DNA of 64,000 bases. It comes from Desulfurococcales archaeon (GTDB lineage Archaea > Thermoproteota > Thermoprotei_A > Sulfolobales > Desulfurococcaceae). Below are positions 35,526-44,351 of this stretch, piece by piece. The position numbers and the translations under genes are program-made. Within the stretch, counting starts at the first letter, position 1, and the number at the start of each line of letters is the position of its first letter. Where the stretch lies: the NCBI GenBank assembly GCA_015520735.1, contig WAPN01000002.1, positions 1-64,000 of the forward strand, written 5' to 3'. A model generated the notes under the pieces. The model did no database searches. It had not been told where the DNA came from and saw only the letters and a list, made by a program, of their open reading frames with translations.

Positions 35526-37148
35526 ATGTCGATGCTTGACAGGGTATTCGCTAATAAGTGGCTCAGGCTCTTCGAGGGGGTAGTTCTCTTCTTCTTTCTA
35601 TACATACTCGTCTATCACTCAGGGATTCTCCGGTGGGACATAGGGTTTCTTAGCCTCCTCCCGGCTACCCTTCTCATAATCTATCTGGAGACATCGTATC
35701 ATAGTCCATGGCCACGGATCATTATTCCTCTCGGCATGTTCAGCTTATCTCTTCTTGCAGAGAGGATGTTCTTCCTGACGCTCCCGATGAACACCTATAT
35801 TGCTGTCATTATGATCTATAATTTCGCGGCCCTACTTCTATTCCTTACAGTATCAAATATCACCTCTATACTGTTATGGGAAAGGAAGAGCAGGTTCGAA
35901 GACATACTGAATGGTATAAAGATAGACATGTATTTGTTCCTTGCTGTCCTACTGCTTCTATCATTGATACTACTCTACTACCACGCGGTCAAGCCCTTCT
36001 ACACCTTGGCGCTGCTAGTCCTCTCCTATCTAGCCTGGATACTGACACCCTACATCACAGACAAGTATATTATACCGCCCCTCCTTACTGGGGGCTCGAG
36101 GAGCTTCGGCTTCGCCCACCCAAAAGAGCCTGAGGCCGAGAAGCTCCACCTATCGATCTCAATGATCATAGCTTTGCTTAGTCTACTAATCCCCCTCATA
36201 TTCGCCTATACAGGCAATACCCTCGTCCGGAGAGCGTATGTTCCCCTAGCTCTCCTCACGGCATACGAGGGCTTGATAATACCCCTTTATATTGTGACCA
36301 GAATAACGGGGATGCACGGTGCTCTCCTCGAGAGCCTTATGGGGGGCAGGTTCGTCCCGATAGAGAACTATCGTGGCTTCAGGGGCTGGAGAGACATTGT
36401 ATGGTTTCTGAATAGGGGTTCAGGATATTTTCTGAGGCTTAAATACCTGTCTGCCCTCTACATGCATTTCCAGGGCCTTGAGATCCTAAGCCTAAGGAGT
36501 GGTGATAAGGATATCTACTATGGACCCATTCATCACATCCTGCATGAGGGCTACGAGTACCTTAGACAGCATCCCTCGGCTTCGAAACATGTTCCATGGA
36601 GGGTTGTGGATGATATCCTCGAGAAGTTTAATCCCGAGAATATATATGTCATCGAACCAGATACCTCCCGACTTGAGGGAACAGGGTACGAGGAGCTCTA
36701 TAAGAGAGCTTTTAGCGGAGTCATTAATCTCTATTGCAAGCTCATCGAGATACCCGAAGATGCCAAGAAGGATGCAAGAAACCTCATAATACATTCTATC
36801 GATAAGCTAAGAGTCCTCGCCAGGCGCAGCAGAGGAGAGGTGAGGCTAATAATGGACTCCACCGCGGACACGCTCGAAAAACTACTAGAGAAAACAAGAG
36901 GACATATAAGCAAGGATGACCTAGAGCCTTTCCTTGTTAAGAAGCCTCTAACCGTAAACATGCTTAGAAACTACTTGGTACATGGCCAGCTATATAAGAA
37001 CGCAATTGTCTACAGGGGCGACAGAACAGAATTCGATAGACTGATGGAGAGACCGGCGACACTTTATACGCTATACGTCCTCATCTTGTCCGCGACAATC
37101 AAGAGACACCCAGAGATCATTGAAGCAAAGATAACTGATAGGTCTTGA
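35526..37148 (+). CDS. Multispanning membrane protein with HEPN-like cytoplasmic domain
   Basis: About 540 residues. Seven or eight membrane helices occupy residues 15-255. A cytoplasmic helical region of about 280 residues follows, ending with MLRNYLVHGQLYKNAIVYRG (about 479-498). The RNYLVH (R-x4-H) motif there is the form of the catalytic motif in HEPN ribonucleases; this is my reading of a short motif and not a proven assignment. No family otherwise recognised. The chosen ATG 35526 has GGAAG 5 bases upstream, while TTG 35514 is also in frame. It is head-to-head with the HD phosphohydrolase gene and followed by the tyrosine-phosphatase-like gene. Confidence 0.6.
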   Translation: MSMLDRVFANKWLRLFEGVVLFFFLYILVYHSGILRWDIGFLSLLPATLLIIYLETSYHSPWPRIIIPLGMFSLSLLAERMFFLTLPMNTYIAVIMIYNFAALLLFLTVSNITSILLWERKSRFEDILNGIKIDMYLFLAVLLLLSLILLYYHAVKPFYTLALLVLSYLAWILTPYITDKYIIPPLLTGGSRSFGFAHPKEPEAEKLHLSISMIIALLSLLIPLIFAYTGNTLVRRAYVPLALLTAYEGLIIPLYIVTRITGMHGALLESLMGGRFVPIENYRGFRGWRDIVWFLNRGSGYFLRLKYLSALYMHFQGLEILSLRSGDKDIYYGPIHHILHEGYEYLRQHPSASKHVPWRVVDDILEKFNPENIYVIEPDTSRLEGTGYEELYKRAFSGVINLYCKLIEIPEDAKKDARNLIIHSIDKLRVLARRSRGEVRLIMDSTADTLEKLLEKTRGHISKDDLEPFLVKKPLTVNMLRNYLVHGQLYKNAIVYRGDRTEFDRLMERPATLYTLYVLILSATIKRHPEIIEAKITDRS

Positions 37149-37231
37149 TCCTAAATACTTGTCCTGAATAATTATATGGAAAACCATTATTTTGACTGCT
37201 CATCTATCCTTGAATATATGTGGTGTGATAT

Positions 37232-38197
37232 ATGGTGTTCTATGTATGGGTAGACGACCATGTAGCGGTCTCTCCGATGCCTAGTATAGGCGATATGGAT
37301 GAGCTATCACGCGTCTTCGGCGCAGTGCTGATCCTTGTCCAGCCCCATGAGTACGGCGGGTTCATAGACATGGTTATTGAGAGGTGGATGCAAAGAGGCA
37401 CGGACATTTATTATCTTCCAACACCTGATTTCCACCCTATCCAGCTTCTCGATCTGCATCGTGCCGCCGAATGGGTGCTGGCTCATGCTGAGAAAGGAGT
37501 TAATGTATTGATCCACTGCAAGGGCGGTGTCGGGAGAAGCGGGCTCGCCGCAACTGCTTATCTTCTCCTCAGGGGGATGGAGTTCTACGACGCTGTCCAG
37601 CTTATCAGGGAGAAAAGGCCCGGAGCTCTTCTTGAGGAGTGCCAGTTTCGAATGGCGGAGGACTATGCCGAGGCACTCAGCCATATCGGCAGAGAAACGC
37701 TGAACGCTATAGTTAGGGTGGGGCAGAAGCACGGATTTGGTAGAGGGATAAAGCATGCTTCAAAATCGGCTCAGCTAAGCTTAGAACTCTCACTAGTATT
37801 TGTGCCGGAGCACTCTAAACCCGTCTTCATCGCATCGGCTCTCCACGGTATCGGCTGGCCTGACAGGCCATTGTACAGGTATGCGGCAAGAGCTATTGTG
37901 GAGTCCCAAGAGCTAGGTCCTATGAGGCTCGTGGCTGCCCGTTACCTCGAAGAAATAGCTGAGAACGAGGACTTGTCGCCGGAGGCTGCACTGGTTCTCT
38001 TGGGCCATATCCTTGACGAGACCTATGATCAGAGAGTGCATTACCTCGATATAGAGAACTATCCGGGCGAGACAAAAATTGTGCTGAGGAACTGGCTTGA
38101 CGCATCACGGATTGCCAGGGATGCTTCAGAACTAGCCCCGAAGATCGAGGAGTTTACCGGGAAGAAGGCCGTGTTCGAGGAGAGACTCTATGTTTAG
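37232..38197 (+). CDS. Protein-tyrosine/dual-specificity phosphatase-like protein with C-terminal helical domain
   Basis: 321 residues. The N-terminal domain carries the P-loop HCKGGVGRSG at about 95-104 with the nucleophile Cys96 and Arg102, and an upstream Asp-containing segment LPTPDFHPIQ, so the C-x5-R phosphatase core looks complete. A C-terminal helical domain of about 140 residues (VFIASALHGIGWPDRPLYRYAARAI... NWL) has a faint resemblance to HD domains, but lacks a clear HD pair. It may dephosphorylate proteins or nucleotides. The ATG start has GGTGTGAT just upstream. It stands 84 bases after the membrane HEPN-like gene on the same strand. Confidence 0.82.
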   Translation: MVFYVWVDDHVAVSPMPSIGDMDELSRVFGAVLILVQPHEYGGFIDMVIERWMQRGTDIYYLPTPDFHPIQLLDLHRAAEWVLAHAEKGVNVLIHCKGGVGRSGLAATAYLLLRGMEFYDAVQLIREKRPGALLEECQFRMAEDYAEALSHIGRETLNAIVRVGQKHGFGRGIKHASKSAQLSLELSLVFVPEHSKPVFIASALHGIGWPDRPLYRYAARAIVESQELGPMRLVAARYLEEIAENEDLSPEAALVLLGHILDETYDQRVHYLDIENYPGETKIVLRNWLDASRIARDASELAPKIEEFTGKKAVFEERLYV

Positions 38198-38284
38198 TTT
38201 GTCTCCTATCTCTCCATCCTTACATCTTTATATCACGTTGACGAGAGAATCTAGAGTGAGACATGTATTACCCGGTGATTACTA

Positions 38285-39517
38285 TTGGAACCTACTCTCA
38301 GGCTCAGAGGAATAATAGGTAATTTAAGAGGAGAAGGAGGCTTCGCTTTCCTCGCCAAAGCACGTGAACTCAAAGAGAAGGGCAAGCCTGTCGTTAACCT
38401 TAGTATCGGCCAGCCCGATGTGCCTACGCCCGATCCAGTGATTGAGGAGGCCGTCAGGGCATTATCGGAGGAGAAATTCACCGGGTACACAGAGACGCCC
38501 GGCATACCCGAGATCAGGAAGGCTATAGCAGAGTATCTCAACGAGAGGTATGGTGCCGATGTTAGTTGGGAAGAAGTAGTGGTGACCCCTGGCACTAAGG
38601 GAGCTATATTCCTTGCCCTGTCAGCCTACCTCGACCACGGCGATGAGATAATAGTGCCCGAGCCAAGCTACCCGGCCTACCCTGAGGGGGCAAGGATACT
38701 CGGTGGAAAACCTGTATATGTGCCTTTAGAATGGAGGGGTCCGAGCAAGGGCTTCGGCCTAGACCTAGAGAAGATCGAGGAGGCCATAACACCTAGGACC
38801 AAGTTCATCGTGGTGAATAACCCGCAGAACCCGACCGGGGCCCTGTTCAGTCCCAAGGAGCTCGAGGAGCTTGTTGAGATCGCGAGGAAACACAATGTGA
38901 TGATATTGGCTGATGAGATATACGATAACTTCGTATATGACGGTGCAGAGTTCAAGAGCCTCATAAGTATGCCTGGCTGGAGGGAATGGCTGGTATACAC
39001 GAATGGTTTCAGCAAAACATTCAGTATGACGGGGTGGAGGCTCGGATACGTGGTTATCAGGAAAGAAGCGGCAGGGCTTCTAAGCAAGATCGCGGTCAGC
39101 GTCTGGGGATGCCCAGTGAGCTTTGGGCAGAAAGCAGCGGTACGGGCTCTCAGGGATCCCGAGGTCTGGAAATGGGTGAGAAAACTCTCAAAACGCTATG
39201 CGGAGATGAGGCGGATACTCTACGAGGAGCTATCCAAGACTCCCGGCGTAGAGGCTCATCTTAGTAAGGGCGCATACTACTTGTTCCCAAGAGTTAAGCA
39301 GGTCGAAGAAGAAACAGGGCTCTCTACAGAGGAGATAATCGAATATATCATTAACAATTACTACATGATCATATTGCCCGGTGGAGTATTCCCCGACAAG
39401 GCCGGCAAGGACTTCATAAGGTTCAGCTTCGCCACAAGCCGCGAAGCAGTTTCTGAGGGAGGCAAGAGGTTCAGGCAAGCCATAACGGATCTTCTTGAGA
39501 AGAAAACACGTAAATGA
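38285..39517 (+). CDS. Class I/II PLP-dependent aminotransferase
   Basis: 410 residues. Fold type I aminotransferase: the N-terminal LSIGQPDVPTPDPV, TGYTETPGIPEIRKAIAEYL, NNPQNPTGALFSPKELEEL, ADEIYDNFVY, the PLP-binding lysine in NGFSKTFSMTGWRLGY (about K244) and the C-terminal Arg in FIRFSFATS. Likely an aspartate, alanine or broad-specificity aminotransferase. The TTG start follows GGTGAT at 6 bases. TATA-like CTTTATATC lies near 38225. Not in an operon with the phosphatase gene, from which it is separated by 87 bases. Confidence 0.92.
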   Translation: MEPTLRLRGIIGNLRGEGGFAFLAKARELKEKGKPVVNLSIGQPDVPTPDPVIEEAVRALSEEKFTGYTETPGIPEIRKAIAEYLNERYGADVSWEEVVVTPGTKGAIFLALSAYLDHGDEIIVPEPSYPAYPEGARILGGKPVYVPLEWRGPSKGFGLDLEKIEEAITPRTKFIVVNNPQNPTGALFSPKELEELVEIARKHNVMILADEIYDNFVYDGAEFKSLISMPGWREWLVYTNGFSKTFSMTGWRLGYVVIRKEAAGLLSKIAVSVWGCPVSFGQKAAVRALRDPEVWKWVRKLSKRYAEMRRILYEELSKTPGVEAHLSKGAYYLFPRVKQVEEETGLSTEEIIEYIINNYYMIILPGGVFPDKAGKDFIRFSFATSREAVSEGGKRFRQAITDLLEKKTRK

Positions 39518-39682
39518 AGAATATATGTTGTTTTATTAGTTCGTATAATAGGCTGTCCAATACTCAATATTTTCTATCAAAACGATCACTTATCACAATT
39601 TGTCTGTATATCGGTTTCCAACATTGTTATAACGGTGTATCTGTATGAAGCAATTGCTGAAACGAGTGAGGTTGGGATTATC

Positions 39683-40090
39683 ATGGAGAAAGGACCACGA
39701 AACTGGTACCATTACTACGAATTAATGAAAAACAATGCCCCATTAACGATCTATTATCCTATTTGTGGCGGAGGCGAAGAATGTATTAGTGTATGCCCAT
39801 ACGCCCATGAGATATGGGAGGTCGGCCCTATGATAGCTCCCATGTTCGGCGGAAAGCCCAGAGTAAGACTTAGACCTTTCATGGCTCATCCAGAGAAATG
39901 CCGACGATGCTATCTATGTGTCCAGGCATGCCCTACTGGTGCACTACACAGATCCGATCAGGAGATCAGACACCCAATCTTCACTCTAATCAAGAACAGT
40001 GTCAAGTTGTTTTTCAAGAAACGATACGGTATTAGATGGGTTTTCAGGAGAGAGCACCGGGAAAAGTTCAGAAAGAACAATCCTAAGTAA
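39683..40090 (+). CDS. Ferredoxin-like protein with seven cysteines
   Basis: About 135 residues from ATG 39683. The first motif is C28-x5-C34-x3-C38-P and the second C73-x2-C76-x2-C79-x3-C83-P. The second is a full [4Fe-4S] motif; the first lacks the second Cys. In Sulfolobus zinc-ferredoxin the same spacing holds a [3Fe-4S] cluster with Asp at the missing position; here that position is Gly31, so a [3Fe-4S] cluster is expected. A basic C-terminal tail of about 45 residues may bind membrane or partner. A GTG 39635 is also open in frame and would add 16 residues. Isolated gene; redox partner unknown. Confidence 0.75.
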   Translation: MEKGPRNWYHYYELMKNNAPLTIYYPICGGGEECISVCPYAHEIWEVGPMIAPMFGGKPRVRLRPFMAHPEKCRRCYLCVQACPTGALHRSDQEIRHPIFTLIKNSVKLFFKKRYGIRWVFRREHREKFRKNNPK

Positions 40091-40188
40091 TATACTGGTG
40101 ATTGAGGCACTACTCATCGATATAATATAATTGTATTTCCCAAGATATTATTTAATGCAGGACATATTTCTGGCTATGGGTGTGGCTA

Positions 40189-40932
40189 TTGGATGTGACA
40201 GGCGTTATTCTTGCAGGTGGTGAGGGTAAGAGGTTTAGGCCTTATACCGAGATCGTTCCTAAGCCCATGATACCTATCGGTTGGCCCGAAAAGCCGGTTC
40301 TAGAATACATTGTCGAGTGGATGGTCAAGCATGGAATCAAGGACATAGTCCTCCTCGTCAACTACAAGTGGAGATACATAGCCAACTACTTCGGGGACGG
40401 CTCAAGATACGGTGTAAGGATAAGGTATTGCATAGATAATGAGAAATATACGAATACAGGTGGGGCCCTACTAAAAGCATACCGTGAAGGTCTCCTTGAC
40501 GAGACAGCCTTCATATGGTATGGAGACATACTAGCCCCAGTCCCGGTCAAAGAAATACTTGGGTTCCATGAGGAGACCGGGGCAGACGCTGTGCTCGTAA
40601 TAACTGATAGGTATAAGGTACCCGTTGGTATCGCTAAGCTCGACGAGGAGAACAACGTTGTTGAGATGCGTGAGAAGCCTGAGCTTAACATTCACGCAAC
40701 AATAGGTATTCTGAGCCTAAGGACTCATGTCCTGGGAGAAGCCGAGGAATCCCTTGGTACGAGATTTGATATCATGGGCGAGCTCATACCATATATGATA
40801 AAGAATGGCTGGAAGGTGAAGGCATACATCTATGAGGGGCCCTGGTACGATGTAGGAAGCCTTGAGAGGTATAAGAAGATAGATGTTAACGAGATACCTG
40901 AGCTATTCGGGCTCAGGAGGGATAGCTCTTAG
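40189..40932 (+). CDS. Sugar-1-phosphate nucleotidyltransferase-like protein
   Basis: About 247 residues. The signature VILAGGEGKRFRPYTEIVPKPMIPIG (about 4-29) and a catalytic WYGDIL (about 113-118) identify the family of glucose-1-phosphate and mannose-1-phosphate nucleotidyltransferases; it lacks the left-handed beta-helix domain of longer members. It makes an NDP-sugar from NTP and sugar phosphate, probably for surface glycans. TTG 40189 has GGGTG 6 bases upstream; GTG 40180 is the alternative. Its 3' end overlaps the convergent MATE gene by 30 bases. Confidence 0.85.
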   Translation: MDVTGVILAGGEGKRFRPYTEIVPKPMIPIGWPEKPVLEYIVEWMVKHGIKDIVLLVNYKWRYIANYFGDGSRYGVRIRYCIDNEKYTNTGGALLKAYREGLLDETAFIWYGDILAPVPVKEILGFHEETGADAVLVITDRYKVPVGIAKLDEENNVVEMREKPELNIHATIGILSLRTHVLGEAEESLGTRFDIMGELIPYMIKNGWKVKAYIYEGPWYDVGSLERYKKIDVNEIPELFGLRRDSS

Positions 40933-42282
40933 TTCTATCACTCTTATAGCCCATCTTCCCGACAACGCCCATCCTACGGTTATGATCCCGACAACAGCAT
41001 TGCTTATAGCCATAGCTATCCATATGCCGTCGGGGCCCCGCATAAGCCATATTGCTAGTATGTAGGATAACACTATTCTGAGTAGCCATAACCTTATGAT
41101 CGATAGTGTCGCGAAGAACTTGGTATGGCCTGAACCACTGGCAATTGCTCCTCCTATTGCGAACAAGCCGAAGAACGGTATGCTCCATATGAATATACTG
41201 ATTAGCCTACTACCAACCGATACGACTTTCGGGTCTGCTATGAAGAATGCAACAAGCGGTTGTCTGAACAAGTATACCATTAGTGCACCTGTTCCCAGGA
41301 GGAGAAATATTATTGTCATCGTTGTAGCAGCTATTTTCTTAGCCCTATCATACTTCTCGGCCCCTATGTTCTGCCCAATCATAACGGATGTTGCCCTATT
41401 TAGACCCCATGTGAATGAGCTCATAATGTTTATGACACGATTAGCTACACCGTAGGCCGCCACTACTGCTGAGCCATACACCGATACCAAGCTCATCATT
41501 ATGGTGAATCCTAGAGAATTGGACGATCTCTGGACGGCCATAGGGGCTCCTATGCTGACGACTTTCTTTAACCACCACTTCTCTATTCTAAGATCCTTCA
41601 TTTCTATCTTTAACCCGTGATATCCCCGTCTCAGGAGTCTGAGCCCTGCAAATGATACTATCGTCCTTGAGAGTATCGTTGCCATGGCTGCTCCTACCAC
41701 TCCCAGCATTGGTATGCCGAGCCAGCCGAAGATGAATATCGGATCTAGAACAATGTTTGTCACGGATGATATGATATTGAGTATTGTCGGGGTCCTAGTG
41801 TCTCCCAGACTATTAGCTATAGTGTTAAAAGCGAAGCCTATGAAGCTGATCGGTATCCCCGCGAATATCACTCTGAGATAAGATACCGCATAGGGGTATA
41901 TGTCTGGCGGGACATGCATTAGCTGTAAGAAAAATGGGGATAGGAAAATCCCTAGTGTACTCAGAACCACTGACATCATGAGCATGAAGGCGAGCATATT
42001 ACCCGCCGAGCGATTCGCTGATTCAAAGTCTCCTGCCCCTATGTACTGTGCGATCAGGGATATTCCGGCCATCGCAAAGCCCATCCCAAGGCTGTAGAAC
42101 AGCATCACTAGGGGGAACGAGACTGTTGGTGCTCCAAATGCTTGTCTCCCGAGTTTGCCTAGCCAGTAAGCATCCACTATATTGTATGATGTATTCACGA
42201 GATTCGCGATTATCATCGGCCATGCTAACCAGAAGAGTGTGCGTAGTATGCTGCCTGTCAATATCCTGTTCCTTAGCTTCAT
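40903..42282 (-). CDS. MATE-family efflux transporter
   Basis: About 459 residues with 12 membrane helices in two similar halves: LFWLAWPMIIANLVNTSYNIVDAYWLGKLG at the start and SIGAPMAVQRSSNSLGFTIMMSLVSVYGS in the middle. MATE proteins export cationic compounds with Na+ or H+. I chose ATG 42282, not the open frame back to 42384, because the operator dyad lies at 42311-42333 and the first 34 residues of the longer frame read as non-protein. The PadR-type repressor is encoded divergently. Confidence 0.9.
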   Translation of the reverse strand: MKLRNRILTGSILRTLFWLAWPMIIANLVNTSYNIVDAYWLGKLGRQAFGAPTVSFPLVMLFYSLGMGFAMAGISLIAQYIGAGDFESANRSAGNMLAFMLMMSVVLSTLGIFLSPFFLQLMHVPPDIYPYAVSYLRVIFAGIPISFIGFAFNTIANSLGDTRTPTILNIISSVTNIVLDPIFIFGWLGIPMLGVVGAAMATILSRTIVSFAGLRLLRRGYHGLKIEMKDLRIEKWWLKKVVSIGAPMAVQRSSNSLGFTIMMSLVSVYGSAVVAAYGVANRVINIMSSFTWGLNRATSVMIGQNIGAEKYDRAKKIAATTMTIIFLLLGTGALMVYLFRQPLVAFFIADPKVVSVGSRLISIFIWSIPFFGLFAIGGAIASGSGHTKFFATLSIIRLWLLRIVLSYILAIWLMRGPDGIWIAMAISNAVVGIITVGWALSGRWAIRVIELRAIPPEPE

Positions 42283-42310
42283 TAGGTCTTTCCTTGTTTT
42301 TCTTCTGAAC

Positions 42311-42333
42311 AATATATTCCACCGGAATATATT
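42311..42333. promoter_or_regulatory. Perfect dyad operator between MATE and PadR genes
   Basis: Arms AATATATTCC (42311-42320) and GGAATATATT (42324-42333) are exact reverse complements around a 3-base spacer ACC. Additional AATATATT-like halves follow at 42341-42349. It lies about 30 bases upstream of the MATE start and covers its TATA-like element. It is also upstream of padR. The PadR protein is the natural candidate binder. Confidence 0.65.
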
Positions 42334-42384
42334 CGGGTAAAATATATTTGAGAAGAAAATAAATATCTTACCCAGTGAACACAA

Positions 42385-42837
42385 ATGAAGACGAGAAACA
42401 GAAGGACACCAACGAGGAAAGCATATAGGAGCGCCCTAAGAATACATGTTCTAGGCATTATTATTGGGAGCAAGAGGATCCACGGCTATGGCATCTACAA
42501 GAAGATCCTCGACAATACAAGGCTTATTAAGAGATTTGGCAAACCAAGCATAGGAACAATATATAGAGTACTCAACAGCCTAGTCGAGGAGGGACTGGTC
42601 ACGAGAGAAGAAAAGAAGGTAGGTGGTAGAACTCTCTACTTCTATACACCTACGAAGAAGGGGATGGAGGAATTCGCCAAGATATGTGAAGCTTTCCTCG
42701 ATAAGGCCGCGTCCGGCACAAAGATGATCCTATCATCTCTCCCAGCACTGTACGAGTCCGGCATCGACGTGAAGGGTATTATTGAGAGACTTGAAGAAAT
42801 AGAGAAGATTATCAGGGAGTCATTGGTTAAGGAATAA
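42385..42837 (+). CDS. PadR-family winged-helix transcriptional regulator
   Basis: 150 residues. The winged helix spans about 18-95: HVLGIIIGSKRIHGYGIYKKI, the recognition-helix segment KPSIGTIYRVLNSLVEEGLV and the wing EKKVGGRTLYFYTPTKKG. A C-terminal helix for dimerisation follows. There is no ribosome-binding site before ATG 42385, and AAAATAAAT lies about 25 bases upstream, so the message is probably leaderless. PadR proteins commonly repress a divergent multidrug transporter, as here. The 3' end overlaps the convergent radical SAM gene by 11 bases. Confidence 0.9.
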   Translation: MKTRNRRTPTRKAYRSALRIHVLGIIIGSKRIHGYGIYKKILDNTRLIKRFGKPSIGTIYRVLNSLVEEGLVTREEKKVGGRTLYFYTPTKKGMEEFAKICEAFLDKAASGTKMILSSLPALYESGIDVKGIIERLEEIEKIIRESLVKE

Positions 42838-44182
42838 CTACTCGCTCGGGCAAGGGCTCCCGAAGACATTCTTCTACCATCCTACATGGGACGTTCATTA
42901 CGAATGCCCATGTTATCTTGTGTGCTGTTAACAGTCCTTTACGAGTTAGCACGATCTTATCATTCTCTTCTCTAATATCACCCGTTAGTTTAAGGGTTTT
43001 CAGAAACCACTTGAAACCTGTCTTGCCAATAAGTTTTTCAAATGATTGGTTGAACTTAAGCTCAAACATCCCCTTGTCGAGGCTACGGCATATGAATAAT
43101 CTACATGTAGTGTATCTTATTGCCCGCTCTTCCAGACTAACCGATCTTGCGAACGCAACTGGTAGTTTATTCCTCGATAAGAGATCTCCATAGGCTTCTG
43201 GGTAGCATGTGTTCTGGTACTCATAAGCACCGGTGAACCCCATAGCTCCCGCCCCGAATCCGAGGAGAGGCCCCTCCATCTCATAGTTGACGGTAACGTA
43301 TTTCCAGTCCGGATGTCTACTGTACCCATATATTTCGAGCCCTATGTAGTTTCTCTGAGGTAATAGATCCTCAGCAGCGTACATCATTTGCTTAAAAACA
43401 TTCATACTTGGTTGTTCCGGTAGTCTGCCTTCCTTAATCATCTTATAGCCTATACTGTTCTTGAGAACCAGTGTTGGATACGCAGTTATCTCGTCGGGGC
43501 CTAGATCGGCCGCCTTCTCTAAGTCTTTTATCCACTGCTGAAGACTCTGCCCCGGGATCATGTACATGAGGTCGATATTGATGTAATTAGCACCAGCGTT
43601 TTTCAGATTATCATATGCTTTGATCGAGTCTTCGACGCTATGCCTCCTGCCCAGCCTTGAGAGTAGCTCTGGGTGGAAAGACTGGAAGCCTAGGCTGAAC
43701 TCGTTTATTCCAGCATCCACCAACTCGTAGGCGATCTTTTCATCCCTGAGATCCTCAGGGTTTGCCTCAATTGCTATGGCGGATTTTGCATCAAAGGATG
43801 ATGTTATTTCTTCTATTATTTCTCTCCAGTATTTTGCAGGGACAAGGCTGGGTGTACCTCCTCCTGCATGGATATCTATTATCCTCAGATTTTTGTCCCG
43901 GAGAAGCTCGCCGTAAGTCCTTATTTCTTTCTTCAAGTACTTGACATACTTGCCTATGATCTCATTTATCTTGTTCCTAGATACCGGGTGGCGCGCATAA
44001 GGGCAGAACCAGCATGTCCCGGTGCAGTAAGGTATGTGTATGTAGGCTGCTGTTTCCCTCTCGTTAAAGGTACCGATAATATTTTTTCTTATCGATTCAT
44101 CGCTCGGCCTTGTATACTTGGCCTTGAATACTCTCCTAGATATAGTGTTCCAGAAGCCTAGGCTCCTAGGGATAAGAATCAC
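42827..44182 (-). CDS. HemN-like radical SAM protein
   Basis: 451 residues. The radical-SAM cluster motif is CTGTCWFC in YIHIPYCTGTCWFCPYARHP (about 49-68). It is followed by DIHAGGGTPSLVPAKYW, AIEANPEDL, EFSLGFQSFHPELLSRLGRRHSVEDSIKAYDNLKNAG and a HemN-like C-terminal domain from about 350. This is the HemN/HemW-related group: oxygen-independent coproporphyrinogen oxidase or haem chaperone relatives. No other haem genes are next to it, so haem synthesis is not certain. GTG 44182 has AGGGTG 7 bases upstream and a TATA box GCTATATAAGG at 44225-44235. Confidence 0.88.
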   Translation of the reverse strand: MILIPRSLGFWNTISRRVFKAKYTRPSDESIRKNIIGTFNERETAAYIHIPYCTGTCWFCPYARHPVSRNKINEIIGKYVKYLKKEIRTYGELLRDKNLRIIDIHAGGGTPSLVPAKYWREIIEEITSSFDAKSAIAIEANPEDLRDEKIAYELVDAGINEFSLGFQSFHPELLSRLGRRHSVEDSIKAYDNLKNAGANYINIDLMYMIPGQSLQQWIKDLEKAADLGPDEITAYPTLVLKNSIGYKMIKEGRLPEQPSMNVFKQMMYAAEDLLPQRNYIGLEIYGYSRHPDWKYVTVNYEMEGPLLGFGAGAMGFTGAYEYQNTCYPEAYGDLLSRNKLPVAFARSVSLEERAIRYTTCRLFICRSLDKGMFELKFNQSFEKLIGKTGFKWFLKTLKLTGDIREENDKIVLTRKGLLTAHKITWAFVMNVPCRMVEECLREPLPERVVIP

Positions 44183-44224
44183 TGGTGAGCACCCTATGCG
44201 CCGTGTAATATGTCTTGAATGTCA

Positions 44225-44235
44225 CCTTATATAGC
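44225..44235 (-). promoter_or_regulatory. TATA box of the HemN-like gene
   Basis: GCTATATAAGG on the coding strand lies about 45 bases before the GTG start at 44182, giving an expected leader of about 20 bases that contains the AGGGTG ribosome-binding site. Confidence 0.55.
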
Positions 44236-44351
44236 TGGTGCTGATGTTATTTGTTCCAGGTGCACACAACTGCATCTATGCAAACTTATAACACCAAAAA
44301 CAAAAAGTAAACTACAAGGTACATTTGTCCAAAAACGACTAGTGTTAGGAT

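Noticed and set aside
42283-42384. Extra 34 N-terminal residues of the MATE protein
   Set aside because: They would be translated across the dyad operator and promoter; the MATE core starts right after the ATG at 42282.
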